Shown here: in pieces, positions 9,423 through 17,305 of the stretch
Layout of the letters: every line of letters starts with the position of its first letter
How positions within the stretch are numbered: the stretch's first letter is position 1
DNA from: a bacterium
GTDB lineage: Bacteria; Bacteroidota; Ignavibacteria; Ignavibacteriales; Ignavibacteriaceae
Length of the DNA: 64,000 bases
NCBI GenBank assembly: GCA_016716565.1
Contig: JADJWC010000002.1
Coordinates: 124,001-188,000, forward strand
Reading direction: 5' to 3'
The notes under the pieces: model-generated
Database searches by the model: none
Told to the model about the DNA's origin: nothing
Seen by the model: only the letters and a program-made list of their open reading frames with translations
Made by a program: the position numbers and the translations under genes

Positions 9423-10271
9423 TTGACAGAATATTTAAATAAATTTTTATCCAGCTTGAGAGTCAGGGGGTTGATTCCAACCCTTAAAATAATTTCAGAC
9501 AAGCTAAGCTTCGAATCAAAATGCCTCTTGATCTCTTTTAAGCTGAACACAAAGAAAGCACTTAAAAAAGGTGAGTTAATTATTGATCATGGGAAATATA
9601 AATTTATTTTTTATGGCGGTGGCGATAGAGGCGAAATTCTATATCATGCTTTCTGGGATAAAATGTTTTCAGAAGAAATACAAAAAGTTAAAAATTTTAT
9701 CAAGCCGGGTGATACTGTAATTGATGTTGGCGGTAATCTTGGTTTCTTCGTTTTGATTTTAAATGAACTAGTTGGGAATACAGGAAACATTTATACCTTC
9801 GAACCATCAAAAAGACTTAAAGCAAAACTCGAATCCACAGTTCAGAAAAATTATCTTCAAAATGTTACTATTGTAAATTTCGCACTTGGAGAATCAGAAG
9901 GAGTCACAACAATTCATTACAATCCAAAGCAAACAGGTCTAACTTCGATTGTAACTGATTTTGAAACTGGATCACTCAGTGAAGAAATTCAGATCACAAC
10001 ACTCGATAAATATTCTGAAAATATTTCTGGAAGAGTATCATTCATAAAAATTGATACTGAAGGTTTTGAACCGCAGGTTTTAAATGGCGCAAGGAAACTT
10101 ATTTCCAGGGACAAACCAACTATTTACATTGAGCTTGGCGGCGATTATCAGAACTCATCCGCACAGGCATTAAAGATTCTAAAAGAATTAAATTACGATT
10201 GTGAAGCATATAGTATCGATTTGAAGAATGTTCCCGCCGGAATAAATTTTATCGCTACTCCAAAACCTTAA
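9423..10271 (+). CDS. FkbM-family SAM-dependent methyltransferase
   Basis: 282 residues. SAM-binding motif I is VIDVGGNLGFFVLIL (about residue 100), followed by YTFEPSKRL and the family signature FIKIDTEGFEPQVLNGA. FkbM enzymes methylate hydroxyl groups of glycans or natural products; the substrate here is unknown. The start is TTG at 9423, as no ATG or GTG occurs early in the frame and the ribosome site is weak. No glycan cluster surrounds it. Confidence 0.82.
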   Translation: MTEYLNKFLSSLRVRGLIPTLKIISDKLSFESKCLLISFKLNTKKALKKGELIIDHGKYKFIFYGGGDRGEILYHAFWDKMFSEEIQKVKNFIKPGDTVIDVGGNLGFFVLILNELVGNTGNIYTFEPSKRLKAKLESTVQKNYLQNVTIVNFALGESEGVTTIHYNPKQTGLTSIVTDFETGSLSEEIQITTLDKYSENISGRVSFIKIDTEGFEPQVLNGARKLISRDKPTIYIELGGDYQNSSAQALKILKELNYDCEAYSIDLKNVPAGINFIATPKP

Positions 10272-10289
10272 AACAAATTATTTAATCAA

Positions 10290-11396
10290 ATGAAAATCGA
10301 AAGAATTGAACTCCGTCATACCAAAATGGAATTGGTTTCTCCCTTTACAACATCAATGGGAACTGAATATGATGAAGAACATATTATGGTTAGAATTGAT
10401 GCAGAAGGAATTACTGGCTGGGGCGAATCGGTAGCTGAAGGAACTCCTTTTTATTCTTACGAAACAGTTCAGACTGCCTGGCACATTCTTCAGGATTTTC
10501 TTATCCCATCAATTCTTGGAAAAGATATCAGAAGTATCGATGAAGCAATTTCTCTTTACTCAAAAGTTCGTGGACATATGATGGCAAAAGCCGGTCTTGA
10601 AGCAGCATTGTGGGATGTTTTTGCAAAATCAAAAAATATTTCGCTTTCAAAAATGCTCGGGGGGACTAAAGATAAAGTTGAGGTTGGTGTAAGCATTGGT
10701 ATACAAAATTCCGAATCTGAACTTATCAATAAAGTTAGTGCTTATCTTGATGAAGGCTATAAAAGAATTAAAATAAAAATTTCTCCGGGGAATGATATTC
10801 AGTACGTTAAAGCATTGAGAAAAGAATTCCCGGAAATTCTTCTTCAAGTTGATGCTAATTCAGCTTATGAATTAAAACATATTAATTTGTTCAAAGAAAT
10901 GGATAGCTATCATCTTCTGTTAATTGAACAACCTCTTGGATACGAAGATATTTATGATCACTCAAAACTTCAGCGGGAACTTAAAACCCCAATTTGTCTT
11001 GATGAAAGTATTCATTCGCTCGACGATACTCGTGCTGCAATTGAACTTGACAGCTGCAGAGTAATCAATATAAAACCAGGACGAGTTGGAGGATTTACTG
11101 AATCAAAATTAATACACGATTACTGTGCATCTAAAAATATTCCTGTTTGGTGCGGTGGAATGCTTGAATCAGGAATTGGACGGGCAGGAAATGTTGCTCT
11201 CGCTTCTCTTCCAAACTTTACTTTGCCCGGAGATATTTCTGCAAGTAAAAGATACTACAAAGAAGATATTGTTGAACCAGAATTCACAGTTAATAAGGAC
11301 GGAACAATGGATGTTCCAACTAAACCGGGTATCGGTGTAGAGGTAAATATGAAAAGATTAGAACAAGTGACTGTTCGCAAGAAAACTTTTAAGTAG
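10290..11396 (+). CDS. menC: o-Succinylbenzoate synthase (enolase superfamily)
   Basis: 368 residues. Capping domain about 1-125, then the barrel with KIKISPG (catalytic Lys of the KxK motif), metal ligands in LQVDAN, LIEQPL and CLDES, and the second catalytic Lys in INIKPGRVGG. The signature GGMLESGIGRAGN...LPGDISAS matches the OSBS/N-acylamino-acid racemase branch, so MenC of menaquinone synthesis is most likely. Other men genes are not in the window, so racemase activity cannot be excluded. It starts 18 bases after the methyltransferase gene. Confidence 0.85.
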   Translation: MKIERIELRHTKMELVSPFTTSMGTEYDEEHIMVRIDAEGITGWGESVAEGTPFYSYETVQTAWHILQDFLIPSILGKDIRSIDEAISLYSKVRGHMMAKAGLEAALWDVFAKSKNISLSKMLGGTKDKVEVGVSIGIQNSESELINKVSAYLDEGYKRIKIKISPGNDIQYVKALRKEFPEILLQVDANSAYELKHINLFKEMDSYHLLLIEQPLGYEDIYDHSKLQRELKTPICLDESIHSLDDTRAAIELDSCRVINIKPGRVGGFTESKLIHDYCASKNIPVWCGGMLESGIGRAGNVALASLPNFTLPGDISASKRYYKEDIVEPEFTVNKDGTMDVPTKPGIGVEVNMKRLEQVTVRKKTFK

Positions 11397-11402
11397 ATTA
11401 CT

Positions 11403-11433
11403 ATAAAAAAGCCCCTCGTAAGATGAGGGGCTC
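11403..11433 (-). terminator. Rho-independent terminator of the OmpA gene
   Basis: Perfect stem GAGGGGC/GCCCCTC with a 7-base loop. On the minus strand it is followed by six T (plus-strand A run at 11405-11410). It lies between two converging genes and serves the minus-strand one. Confidence 0.85.
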
Positions 11434-11453
11434 GCAATAAGTCATTAACGTTA

Positions 11454-13019
11454 TTATCTGATTCGTTTAAATTCAATCCTTCTGTTCATTCTTCTATTTT
11501 CAGGTGATGCATTCGGCACTCTCGGAAATTCTTCGCCATATCCCTTTGAAATTATTCTATCGGGTTGAATTCCCTTACTGATCAACCAGAATCTTACTGA
11601 ATCAGCTCTTCGTTGTGAAAGTGATTGATTACTTGATGCACTACCAACGTCATCAGTGTGACCACTTATCTCGACGATAATATCTGAATAAGTCTGCATT
11701 GTTTTTAGCGCACCTTGTAGAACAATTTCAGATTCAGGTGTAATGTCAGATTTTCCTGTTTCAAAAGTAATTCCTTCAAGTACAATTGGTACATCCATTT
11801 TCACTACATCATCTTCAGGATTTAAAGGATTTGTACCACGATTAACTTCTGTGAAATCATCAACAGTTCCACCGTCTGTATCTGCCTTTAATGGATCAGT
11901 TCTATACATATTTATTTCTTCTCCATCTTTCAAATTATCAGCGTCCGTATCAGGATTCAAAGCATCTGTTTTGTAAAGATTTATTTCATCACTGTCTGAA
12001 ATTGTATCGCTATCTGTATCTACTTTGAGCGGATCGGTTTTGTAGACATTAATTTCATCTCCATCATTTAAACCATCACCATCTGTATCAGCTTTCAGCG
12101 GATCTGTATTGTGAGTTTTGATTTCCAGGTTATCAGAAAGTCCATCTGCATCTGTATCTGATTTGTTTGGATCAGTGGAATAAGTTTTTACTTCTTCACC
12201 ATCGGTTAAACCGTCAGTATCTGAATCTGTATTTAAAGGATTGGTCATGTAAGTCCTGACTTCTTCTCCATCTTTCAAACCATCGCCATCAGTATCTGGA
12301 TTATCCGGATCAGTACCAAGTTCCTTTTCTTCCCTCTTCGTTAATCCATCACCGTCTTTATCCGACGAACCGCTGCCATTAACAAAAATTAGTCCTATAC
12401 CTGCACTATAATAACCATCATAGTTACCCTCAGAGTTTGCTAAATTCTGATTATCATATTTATTTAAATCATCAGATAGTGAAAAAGTGTACCCACCTGA
12501 AAAATCTAATGTTATTGCCTCGGAGAGTGCTACTTCAAAACCACCACCAACAGGGAATATTGTTGTCCAACCTTCTTCTTTCCCATTGTTAAATGCATCG
12601 CTAGGCGGATCATCATTATTAAAGTACATTGCACCAACACCACCATATAAATATGGACTCCAAACATCCATATCAAACGGACTTAATATGACTCTTAGAT
12701 CTAATGGAATCATATAAGTCCACCAATTATTTTTTGCTGTATCTATGCCCGCGAGTCTTCCAAATCCTCCACCTGCTTCCATTTCGACAACCGGCGTAAA
12801 GAATTCAAATCTTATAAAAAGCCTTCCCAGCCCCGAAAACTTATATTCAGGATCTTTCGGCTTATTCTCCTTATCGAATTCTGTATCAGGCAAAATTCCA
12901 TTTGCCTGTAAACCAATTTTAACCGTATAGTCATTGAATTGAGCTAAAGAAACTGATGCAGATAGAAGGCAAATCAGCAAGATCAAGTTTCCTGATTTAA
13001 TTGTAAATAAATTTTTCAT
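11454..13019 (-). CDS. OmpA-family outer-membrane protein with TSP3 repeats
   Basis: 521 residues: signal peptide (1-26), a beta-barrel-like domain (about 30-215), eight or so thrombospondin type-3 calcium-binding repeats (about 216-400; units such as DTDGDGLNDGDE spaced about 23 residues), and a C-terminal OmpA domain (about 410-521) with SGHTDDVGS, SQRRADSVRFWL and NRRMNRRIEF for peptidoglycan binding. It probably anchors the outer membrane to the wall. The architecture is common in Bacteroidetes/Chlorobi. Confidence 0.92.
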   Translation of the reverse strand: MKNLFTIKSGNLILLICLLSASVSLAQFNDYTVKIGLQANGILPDTEFDKENKPKDPEYKFSGLGRLFIRFEFFTPVVEMEAGGGFGRLAGIDTAKNNWWTYMIPLDLRVILSPFDMDVWSPYLYGGVGAMYFNNDDPPSDAFNNGKEEGWTTIFPVGGGFEVALSEAITLDFSGGYTFSLSDDLNKYDNQNLANSEGNYDGYYSAGIGLIFVNGSGSSDKDGDGLTKREEKELGTDPDNPDTDGDGLKDGEEVRTYMTNPLNTDSDTDGLTDGEEVKTYSTDPNKSDTDADGLSDNLEIKTHNTDPLKADTDGDGLNDGDEINVYKTDPLKVDTDSDTISDSDEINLYKTDALNPDTDADNLKDGEEINMYRTDPLKADTDGGTVDDFTEVNRGTNPLNPEDDVVKMDVPIVLEGITFETGKSDITPESEIVLQGALKTMQTYSDIIVEISGHTDDVGSASSNQSLSQRRADSVRFWLISKGIQPDRIISKGYGEEFPRVPNASPENRRMNRRIEFKRIR

Positions 13020-13507
13020 TAGTCCACCATATGTTGTGAGATTAGTTTGTTAATCTAAAAATTAACACTTACTGACAATTAAAATGCCATCGAAAACTGG
13101 CGGTTTTATTTAATTTTCTTCTAATTTAATCTAAAATTTACCAGAATAAAGGGAGTTAATTGACTACTTGTAAAGGTCAGAGACATCAATTCTACTAAAG
13201 AAGAGATGATGTAGGGTAGCTTAATTGGGTTCTTTGAATGAGGGATCCGGTTAGGTTTTGAGTAGCCAACTGCCTTTTTTGTCGGGGAACAAAATTTGTT
13301 GACTAAAGAAAAATATTTTTATTCATACCACAACTTGATTCTATTCTAATAAATGATTATTTAAGGAATAGCAAGAGGGCAAATTTTTATAAGTGTGTCA
13401 TAAACCTTTTAACCTTTCCCTCGCAAATAAATAAATTTTAATTGCTCTTCAAAGAGGAGCACTTTCTTTTATCATTCCAAGTGAGGCAAATAAAGATTGG
13501 AGTATAA
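13020..13507. other. Intergenic region without clear gene
   Basis: No convincing frame or RNA gene was seen. One 8-bp hairpin TGCTCTTC-AAA-GAGGAGCA (about 13442-13460) followed by a T-rich stretch could be a weak plus-strand terminator. Confidence 0.4.
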
Positions 13508-13603
13508 ATGAAACTCGCTATGATCCTTTGCTTAGTATTTCTGGAAACCACTTTTGTTGGTTCCGGAGTGGGTGCAAGCTTAATCATATTTGCATTAAGC
13601 TAA
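13508..13603 (+). CDS. Possible 31-residue hydrophobic peptide
   Basis: An ATG frame of 31 codons with GGAG 8 bases upstream (GATTGGAGTATAA). The product is almost entirely hydrophobic (MKLAMILCLVFLETTFVGSG...), as expected for one membrane helix. It sits just before the terminator hairpin shared with the rtc operon. Nothing else supports it, so it may be chance. Confidence 0.3.
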   Translation: MKLAMILCLVFLETTFVGSGVGASLIIFALS

Positions 13604-13616
13604 ATATCCTTTTAGA

Positions 13617-13663
13617 CAAAAAAATCTGACCAGCAAAAATCAATCTCGGGATTTTCTGGTCAG
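13617..13663 (-). terminator. Terminator of the rtc operon
   Basis: Stem CTGACCAG/CTGGTCAG extended by an imperfect AAAATC/GATTTT segment, followed on the minus strand by a run of T (plus A run at 13618-13624). It lies 46 bases after the rtcB stop codon. It could also stop plus-strand transcription. Confidence 0.75.
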
Positions 13664-13708
13664 AATTTGTCTTCGATTAAGTATTCGGATTTAACCCAAA
13701 TTATTATT

Positions 13709-14965
13709 CTATCCTTTAACAACACCGAGTGGTCTTAGTTTAACGATAGGTTTTATAAGATCTAATTCAGATTGAATTACCTCATCAATGTTTTTATAGG
13801 CAAGAGGTGACTCACCAAGATCAAACAATTCCCCACCATTTATTTTCTTTCCAAACTTTTTGAGTTTACCCCATCGATCATATACAACGTCACCCATTGC
13901 TTTATCGCATTCTTTTGCAGTAAGATTTCTGCAAGCATCCATTCTTCCCATTTTTCTGCCGGCACCGTGAGAACAGGATTGAAAAGATTCTTCATTACCT
14001 AATCCTTCAACAATGTAAGAAGAAGTCCCCATCGAACCGGGAATTATTCCCTTCTCACCTTTCTTAGCAGATGTTGCACCTTTCCGATGAATCCAAACGG
14101 ATTTTTCAAAATGATTTTCCAATGCTGCGTAATTATGATGGATATTTGTTTCTTCAAGAAAATTTACATCACCAAGATTTATTAGAATGGCTTGTTTAAA
14201 TTCTTCCATCATTAATCTTCTGTTTTCTCTTGCATATTCCAGAGCAAAATTCATATCTCTAATGTAATCATTTCCTTCATCCATCTCTGTTCTAAAAAAT
14301 GCAAGATCTTTATCCGGTAGTTCATCATTGTATTTATCATTTATTTCCTGAGCAAGTTTATGATAATATGAGGCGATCCTATTACCAATATTTCTTGAAC
14401 CTGAATGTAGCATCAGCCAGAGGTATCCATCCTGTGAAATTTGCATTTCAATAAAATGATTTCCGCCGCCTAAAGTTCCAAGATTTTTGAATGCTAATGT
14501 CCAGGTAGCTTTATCCAACCATGCTGGCAATTTTGGATTCTTGAAGTCATCAACTTCTTCACCAATACCAAGAGTTTTTAAGTAAGCAGGAAACCCATCC
14601 CATGAGTGTGGATGTTTGTGTGCATTTCCTTCACCGACCGGTACATTTGCTTTTATATCATTAAGGATTTTTCTAATTAAAGATTTATCAGTTAAATCAT
14701 TTGCAGGAAAATTGGTTTTAACTGCACCCATTCCACATCCAATATCAACACCGACTGCATTCGGTATGATTGCATTTTCGGTTGCAATAACTCCACCAAT
14801 CGGCATTCCATATCCGACATGAGCATCGGGCATTAACGCAATATGATTTAAAGTAACAGGATGATTAGCAAGATTTTCAGCCTGTTCAAGTGCACCTAGT
14901 TCAAGTGTTTCGCACCAGGATTTTATCGGTATTTTAAGATTTTCATCTTCTTTGATCCATTTCAT
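13709..14965 (-). CDS. rtcB: RNA ligase RtcB
   Basis: 418 residues. RtcB joins RNA ends carrying 2',3'-cyclic or 3'-phosphate to 5'-OH, using GTP and Mn2+. Visible motifs: GVDIGCGMG (metal Cys), LGGGNHFIE, HSGSRNIGN, and CSHGAGRKMGR with the guanylylated His at residue 333 (E. coli His337). I place the start at the ATG at 14965, preceded by AAAGAGGAAAACT; a longer in-frame extension to 15049 would run into tRNA-Pro and has no ribosome site. It is the last gene of the operon, directly after the tRNA array and before a terminator. Confidence 0.95.
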   Translation of the reverse strand: MKWIKEDENLKIPIKSWCETLELGALEQAENLANHPVTLNHIALMPDAHVGYGMPIGGVIATENAIIPNAVGVDIGCGMGAVKTNFPANDLTDKSLIRKILNDIKANVPVGEGNAHKHPHSWDGFPAYLKTLGIGEEVDDFKNPKLPAWLDKATWTLAFKNLGTLGGGNHFIEMQISQDGYLWLMLHSGSRNIGNRIASYYHKLAQEINDKYNDELPDKDLAFFRTEMDEGNDYIRDMNFALEYARENRRLMMEEFKQAILINLGDVNFLEETNIHHNYAALENHFEKSVWIHRKGATSAKKGEKGIIPGSMGTSSYIVEGLGNEESFQSCSHGAGRKMGRMDACRNLTAKECDKAMGDVVYDRWGKLKKFGKKINGGELFDLGESPLAYKNIDEVIQSELDLIKPIVKLRPLGVVKG

Positions 14966-14990
14966 AGTTTTCCTCTTTAATACTTTATTG

Positions 14991-15065
14991 TCTGTGTGGT
15001 AGGACTCGAACCTACATTTTCCCGGCTCCAAACCGGCACGGATAACCAATTCCCGTCACACACAG
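14991..15065 (-). tRNA. tRNA-Pro (TGG), array gene 14
   Basis: Perfect 7-bp acceptor (CTGTGTG/CACACAG) with C1-G72 as usual for Pro, T-loop TTCGAGT, anticodon loop TTTGGAG. The anticodon stem has four pairs plus G27.G43. Last tRNA before rtcB. CCA is not encoded. Confidence 0.9.
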
Positions 15066-15120
15066 ATATAATTTAGTAAACGTATTATCTATTAAAAATT
15101 CCAATTATAAAATTTTATTG

Positions 15121-15191
15121 CGTGACGTGTGGGATTTGAACCCCGACTCCTGATAGACAGTCAGGTGTGTTTCCGTTACACTACACATCAC
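15121..15191 (-). tRNA. tRNA-Asp (GTC)-like, irregular, array gene 13
   Basis: Good D stem (GTGT/ACAC) and anticodon stem (CCTGA/TCAGG), loop CTGTCTA. Base 37 is T where a purine is normal. The acceptor forms 8 pairs (GTGATGTG/CACGTCAC), while the T stem keeps only GGG/CCC plus mismatches. Function in translation is doubtful. Confidence 0.75.
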
Positions 15192-15221
15192 TTTTATAGA
15201 TATTCTATTAATATTTAATTG

Positions 15222-15295
15222 TCCCACCGATAGGATTCGAACCTACATCATTTCGGTTAAAAGCCGAAAGCATTGCTCCTTTATGCTACGGTGGA
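15222..15295 (-). tRNA. tRNA-Lys (TTT), array gene 12
   Basis: Acceptor TCCACCG/CGGTGGG (first pair T-G), D stem GCAT/ATGC, anticodon stem TTCGG/CCGAA with loop CTTTTAA, T-loop TTCGAAT. Looks functional. Confidence 0.9.
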
Positions 15296-15309
15296 ATAAT
15301 GTCTTTAAG

Positions 15310-15382
15310 TACTCTCTGCAGGAATCGAACCCACATCTAACTGCTTAGAAGACAGCTGCATTATCCTTTATGCTAAGAGAGC
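15310..15382 (-). tRNA. tRNA-Arg (TCT), array gene 11
   Basis: Acceptor GCTCTCT/AGAGAGT, D stem GCAT/ATGC with GG in the loop, anticodon loop CTTCTAA, T-loop TTCGATT. Six bases separate it from the previous tRNA in transcription order. Confidence 0.9.
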
Positions 15383-15387
15383 GTTGG

Positions 15388-15459
15388 AATCGTTATAAGG
15401 ATTTGAACCTTAATCCCCCGACTCGTAAGCGGGTATCTTTTCCATTAGACGATAACGAC
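15388..15459 (-). tRNA. tRNA-Arg (ACG), array gene 10
   Basis: Acceptor GTCGTTA/TAACGAT, D stem GTCT/AGAT, anticodon loop TTACGAG, T-stem TAAGG/CCTTA. C31.T39 is mismatched at the end of the anticodon stem. A34 is normal for this isoacceptor (edited to inosine). Confidence 0.88.
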
Positions 15460-15462
15460 TTG

Positions 15463-15535
15463 AGCCAACGCAAGGATTCGAACCCTGTTCTCCGGTTTAC
15501 AAAACCGGTGCATCAACCTGTAATGCTTCGAAGGC
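15463..15535 (-). tRNA. tRNA-Thr (TGT)-like with defective acceptor, array gene 9
   Basis: Anticodon stem CCGGT/ACCGG, loop TTTGTAA, T-loop TTCGAAT. The acceptor GCCTTCG/CGTTGGC has two adjacent T.T mismatches (4-69, 5-68). Base 8 is A, not T, and base 14 is T, not A. The housekeeping tRNA-Thr with the same anticodon at 20684 is canonical. Confidence 0.8.
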
Positions 15536-15540
15536 ATTCG

Positions 15541-15624
15541 TACAAGTAGAAGGATTCGAACCTTCAAGCCCTCAAGGGCAGTAGTTTCTAAGACTACCGT
15601 GTATACCAATTCCACCATACTTGC
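15541..15624 (-). tRNA. tRNA-Leu (TAG), array gene 8
   Basis: Class II tRNA of 84 bases with a long variable arm (CCC..GGG). Acceptor GCAAGTA/TACTTGT, anticodon stem GTAGT/ACTAC, loop CTTAGAA, T-loop TTCGAAT. Looks functional. Confidence 0.92.
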
Positions 15625-15630
15625 ATTCAG

Positions 15631-15702
15631 GGTGTGAGCTAAGATTTGAACTTAGTCCTATTGGGTCACAGCCAATTATGCTGCCATTACACCACAAACA
15701 CC
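15631..15702 (-). tRNA. tRNA-His (GTG)-like, array gene 7
   Basis: Has the extra G(-1) facing C73 typical for His, anticodon stem ATTGG/CCAAT with loop CTGTGAC, T-stem CTAAG/CTTAG. The acceptor has two adjacent mismatches (5-68 T.C, 6-67 T.T), which is unusual for a working tRNA. Confidence 0.82.
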
Positions 15703-15775
15703 ATAATAATGTCGTTAAAGGAAATGAATACCTATCTTAAAAATTTTTAAATCAATCTATCTAAGAACGATAAAG

Positions 15776-15849
15776 TCCTACGGGTAGGATTCGCACCCAC
15801 TATCTCCCGGATATAAGCCGGGTGCATTTACTAATTATGCTTCCGTAGG
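15776..15849 (-). tRNA. tRNA-Ile (TAT)-like, degenerate, array gene 6
   Basis: Stems are perfect (CCTACGG/CCGTAGG, GCAT/ATGC, CCCGG/CCGGG), so the fold is kept. But base 8 is A, the D-loop AATTAGTAA lacks G18G19, and the T-loop is TGCGAAT with G at 55. The D-loop/T-loop contact cannot form normally. A TAT anticodon is itself rare in bacteria, which read AUA with lysidine-CAT. Confidence 0.8.
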
Positions 15850-15850
15850 G

Positions 15851-15922
15851 TAGCGGGTATTGGATTCGAACCAATGACCTTCAGCTTATGAAACTGATGA
15901 GCTGCCGCTGCTCAAACCCGCC
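15851..15922 (-). tRNA. tRNA-Met (CAT), array gene 5
   Basis: Acceptor GGCGGGT/ACCCGCT, D stem GAGC/GCTC with a short 7-base loop, anticodon loop TTCATAA, T-loop TTCGAAT. The anticodon stem lacks the GGG/CCC of initiators, so it is elongator-type (or a lysidine Ile tRNA). Only one base separates it from the next tRNA. Confidence 0.88.
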
Positions 15923-15932
15923 AAATGATTAG

Positions 15933-16006
15933 TGGAAAGGGTAGGAATCGAACCCACGCAGTCAACGGGCTTCAACCGCTTGCTCTACCTGCTGAGCTAC
16001 CTTTCC
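15933..16006 (-). tRNA. tRNA-Phe (GAA), array gene 4
   Basis: Acceptor GGAAAGG/CCTTTCC, D stem GCTC/GAGC, anticodon stem AGCGG/CCGTT with loop TTGAAGC, T-loop TTCGATT. Stems are intact; position 37 is G. Confidence 0.9.
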
Positions 16007-16014
16007 ATATTTTG

Positions 16015-16086
16015 CAGTCCCGGCAGGATTTGAACCTACATCTTTGGGTTCAAAGCCCAATGTGCTTACCATTGCACCACAGAACT
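16015..16086 (-). tRNA. tRNA-Gln (TTG), array gene 3
   Basis: Acceptor AGTTCTG/CGGGACT with two T-G pairs, D stem GTGC/GCAC, anticodon stem TTGGG/CCCAA with loop CTTTGAA, T-loop TTCAAAT. Looks functional. Confidence 0.9.
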
Positions 16087-16090
16087 ATTG

Positions 16091-16166
16091 AGTCGGTAAA
16101 GGGAGTTGAACCCTCACTTCAAGTTTGGAAGACTTACGTGCTGGTTCCGTTAAACACTATACCGAC
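16091..16166 (-). tRNA. tRNA-Gly (TCC), array gene 2
   Basis: Acceptor GTCGGTA/TACCGAC, D stem GTGT/GCAC with a 12-base loop, anticodon stem TAAGT/ACTTG with loop CTTCCAA, T-loop TTCAACT, discriminator T as usual for Gly. Confidence 0.9.
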
Positions 16167-16188
16167 GGATTGAAAAATTGATTCTCTG

Positions 16189-16260
16189 CTGAACAGGCAG
16201 GACTCGAACCTGCATCATTCCGGTTAACAGCCGGGCGCTTCACCATTGAGCTACTGTTCA
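16189..16260 (-). tRNA. tRNA-Asn (GTT), array gene 1
   Basis: First tRNA after rtcA. Acceptor TGAACAG/CTGTTCA, anticodon loop CTGTTAA, T-stem GCAGG/CCTGC, discriminator G. The D stem has three pairs and pair 27-43 is mismatched. It begins 12 bases after the rtcA stop codon. Confidence 0.9.
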
Positions 16261-16271
16261 ATTAATTTTAT

Positions 16272-17303
16272 TCAAGCTTTATCACCAATTCTTATCTGAT
16301 ATTGCTTCTCATTAATTTTATCGACGCTGATATTTATTGCTAAAAATTTTTTCACAACCTCAATGATTGTCATTGTATGTAAAGTTGGTTCAGTCGTAAT
16401 AAAACTTCCGCCACCAGCAAGTGCCATCGGGATTATCAATTGATCAGCCAGATATTTATACACCGGAACATCAGCGTCCACATATTCAGAATATTCTCTT
16501 AATACATCATCGATTACATTTTTCAACTTATAATTTTTTCTTCCGAATCCGGTAAAGGTTTCTGTTGAATTATCATTTTCATCGATGAGAATGATAACAT
16601 TTCCCGGTCCTGGCGAATCAACCATTTTTGCTATGCAGTTTACTTCATTCCAACCCAGCTTTTTTTGAATGATCTTCATCTCACTTTTACCAATGCTTTC
16701 CGGAATTAGTGAGGAGTATGCAATTGCTTTCCTGTTCAGCTGGGATCCTTTTTCAATGATTTCGATCTGGTTCAGTTCTTTAACAGGTTTAACATTTACA
16801 TCAATCTTTCCACCTCCTACCGGAAAGAATCCGAATTTCCCGATATTAATATTTACTACAGGTCCCATTTTTCTCAACTGGTTAAAAAAAGAATAATTCA
16901 GAAAATCTACTGGCGGAGAAAATTCATTATGGGTTCCACCGCCTAAACTAATGTTCGATTCACCATTCGCAAGCATAAGAACGGGAACAACAGTTTGAAG
17001 CACAAGAGTTGTACTTCCTGCAGTTCCAATATCAAAATTGTAATTACCGGATTTAATTTTTGCGGGGTCAAAGTATAATTTCAAAGAACTAATTTCAGCA
17101 CCTCGAACTCGAGCATCACAAATTTCTGCGGCAGCTTTTACTGCAGTGAGATGTTGCCTCATTAAGCCGGGCTTTTTTCTTCCGGCTCTTATATTCTTAA
17201 TAACTACCGGAAATTGAGTATACATTGATAAGGAAAGAGACGACCTGAGAATCTGGCCGCCTCCTTCTCCGAATGAACCATCTATTTCAATGAGCTTTTT
17301 CAT
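16272..17303 (-). CDS. rtcA: RNA 3'-terminal phosphate cyclase
   Basis: 343 residues, the normal length. RtcA turns an RNA 3'-phosphate into a 2',3'-cyclic phosphate with ATP, making the end that RtcB can use. Motifs: IDGSFGEGGGQILRS at the start, RAGRKKPGLMRQHL, HNEFSPPVDF, PMALAGGGSF and the catalytic His in TEPTLHTMT at residue 309, the same number as E. coli His309. Its ATG follows the slipin stop codon by 2 bases, so the two are translationally linked. The tRNA array follows. Confidence 0.95.
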   Translation of the reverse strand: MKKLIEIDGSFGEGGGQILRSSLSLSMYTQFPVVIKNIRAGRKKPGLMRQHLTAVKAAAEICDARVRGAEISSLKLYFDPAKIKSGNYNFDIGTAGSTTLVLQTVVPVLMLANGESNISLGGGTHNEFSPPVDFLNYSFFNQLRKMGPVVNINIGKFGFFPVGGGKIDVNVKPVKELNQIEIIEKGSQLNRKAIAYSSLIPESIGKSEMKIIQKKLGWNEVNCIAKMVDSPGPGNVIILIDENDNSTETFTGFGRKNYKLKNVIDDVLREYSEYVDADVPVYKYLADQLIIPMALAGGGSFITTEPTLHTMTIIEVVKKFLAINISVDKINEKQYQIRIGDKA

Positions 17304-17305
17304 AC

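Noticed and set aside
14963..15049. N-terminal extension of RtcB
   Set aside because: It would be encoded within tRNA-Pro, has no ribosome site and no similarity to RtcB; the ATG at 14965 has AGAGGA upstream.
15631..15702. Reading the tRNA-His acceptor as misaligned
   Set aside because: The G(-1)/C73 pair of His tRNAs fixes the register; the two mismatches remain in every alignment tried.
15925..16173. Plus-strand open frame of about 82 codons across the tRNA array
   Set aside because: It is the antisense of tRNA-Phe, tRNA-Gln and tRNA-Gly and encodes the repeated pattern G-RIRT/GFEP seen whenever tRNA genes are translated in reverse.
14991..16260. Array as a phage or integrative-element tRNA cluster
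   Set aside because: No integrase, capsid or other phage gene is near, and the array is embedded between rtcA and rtcB on the same strand.
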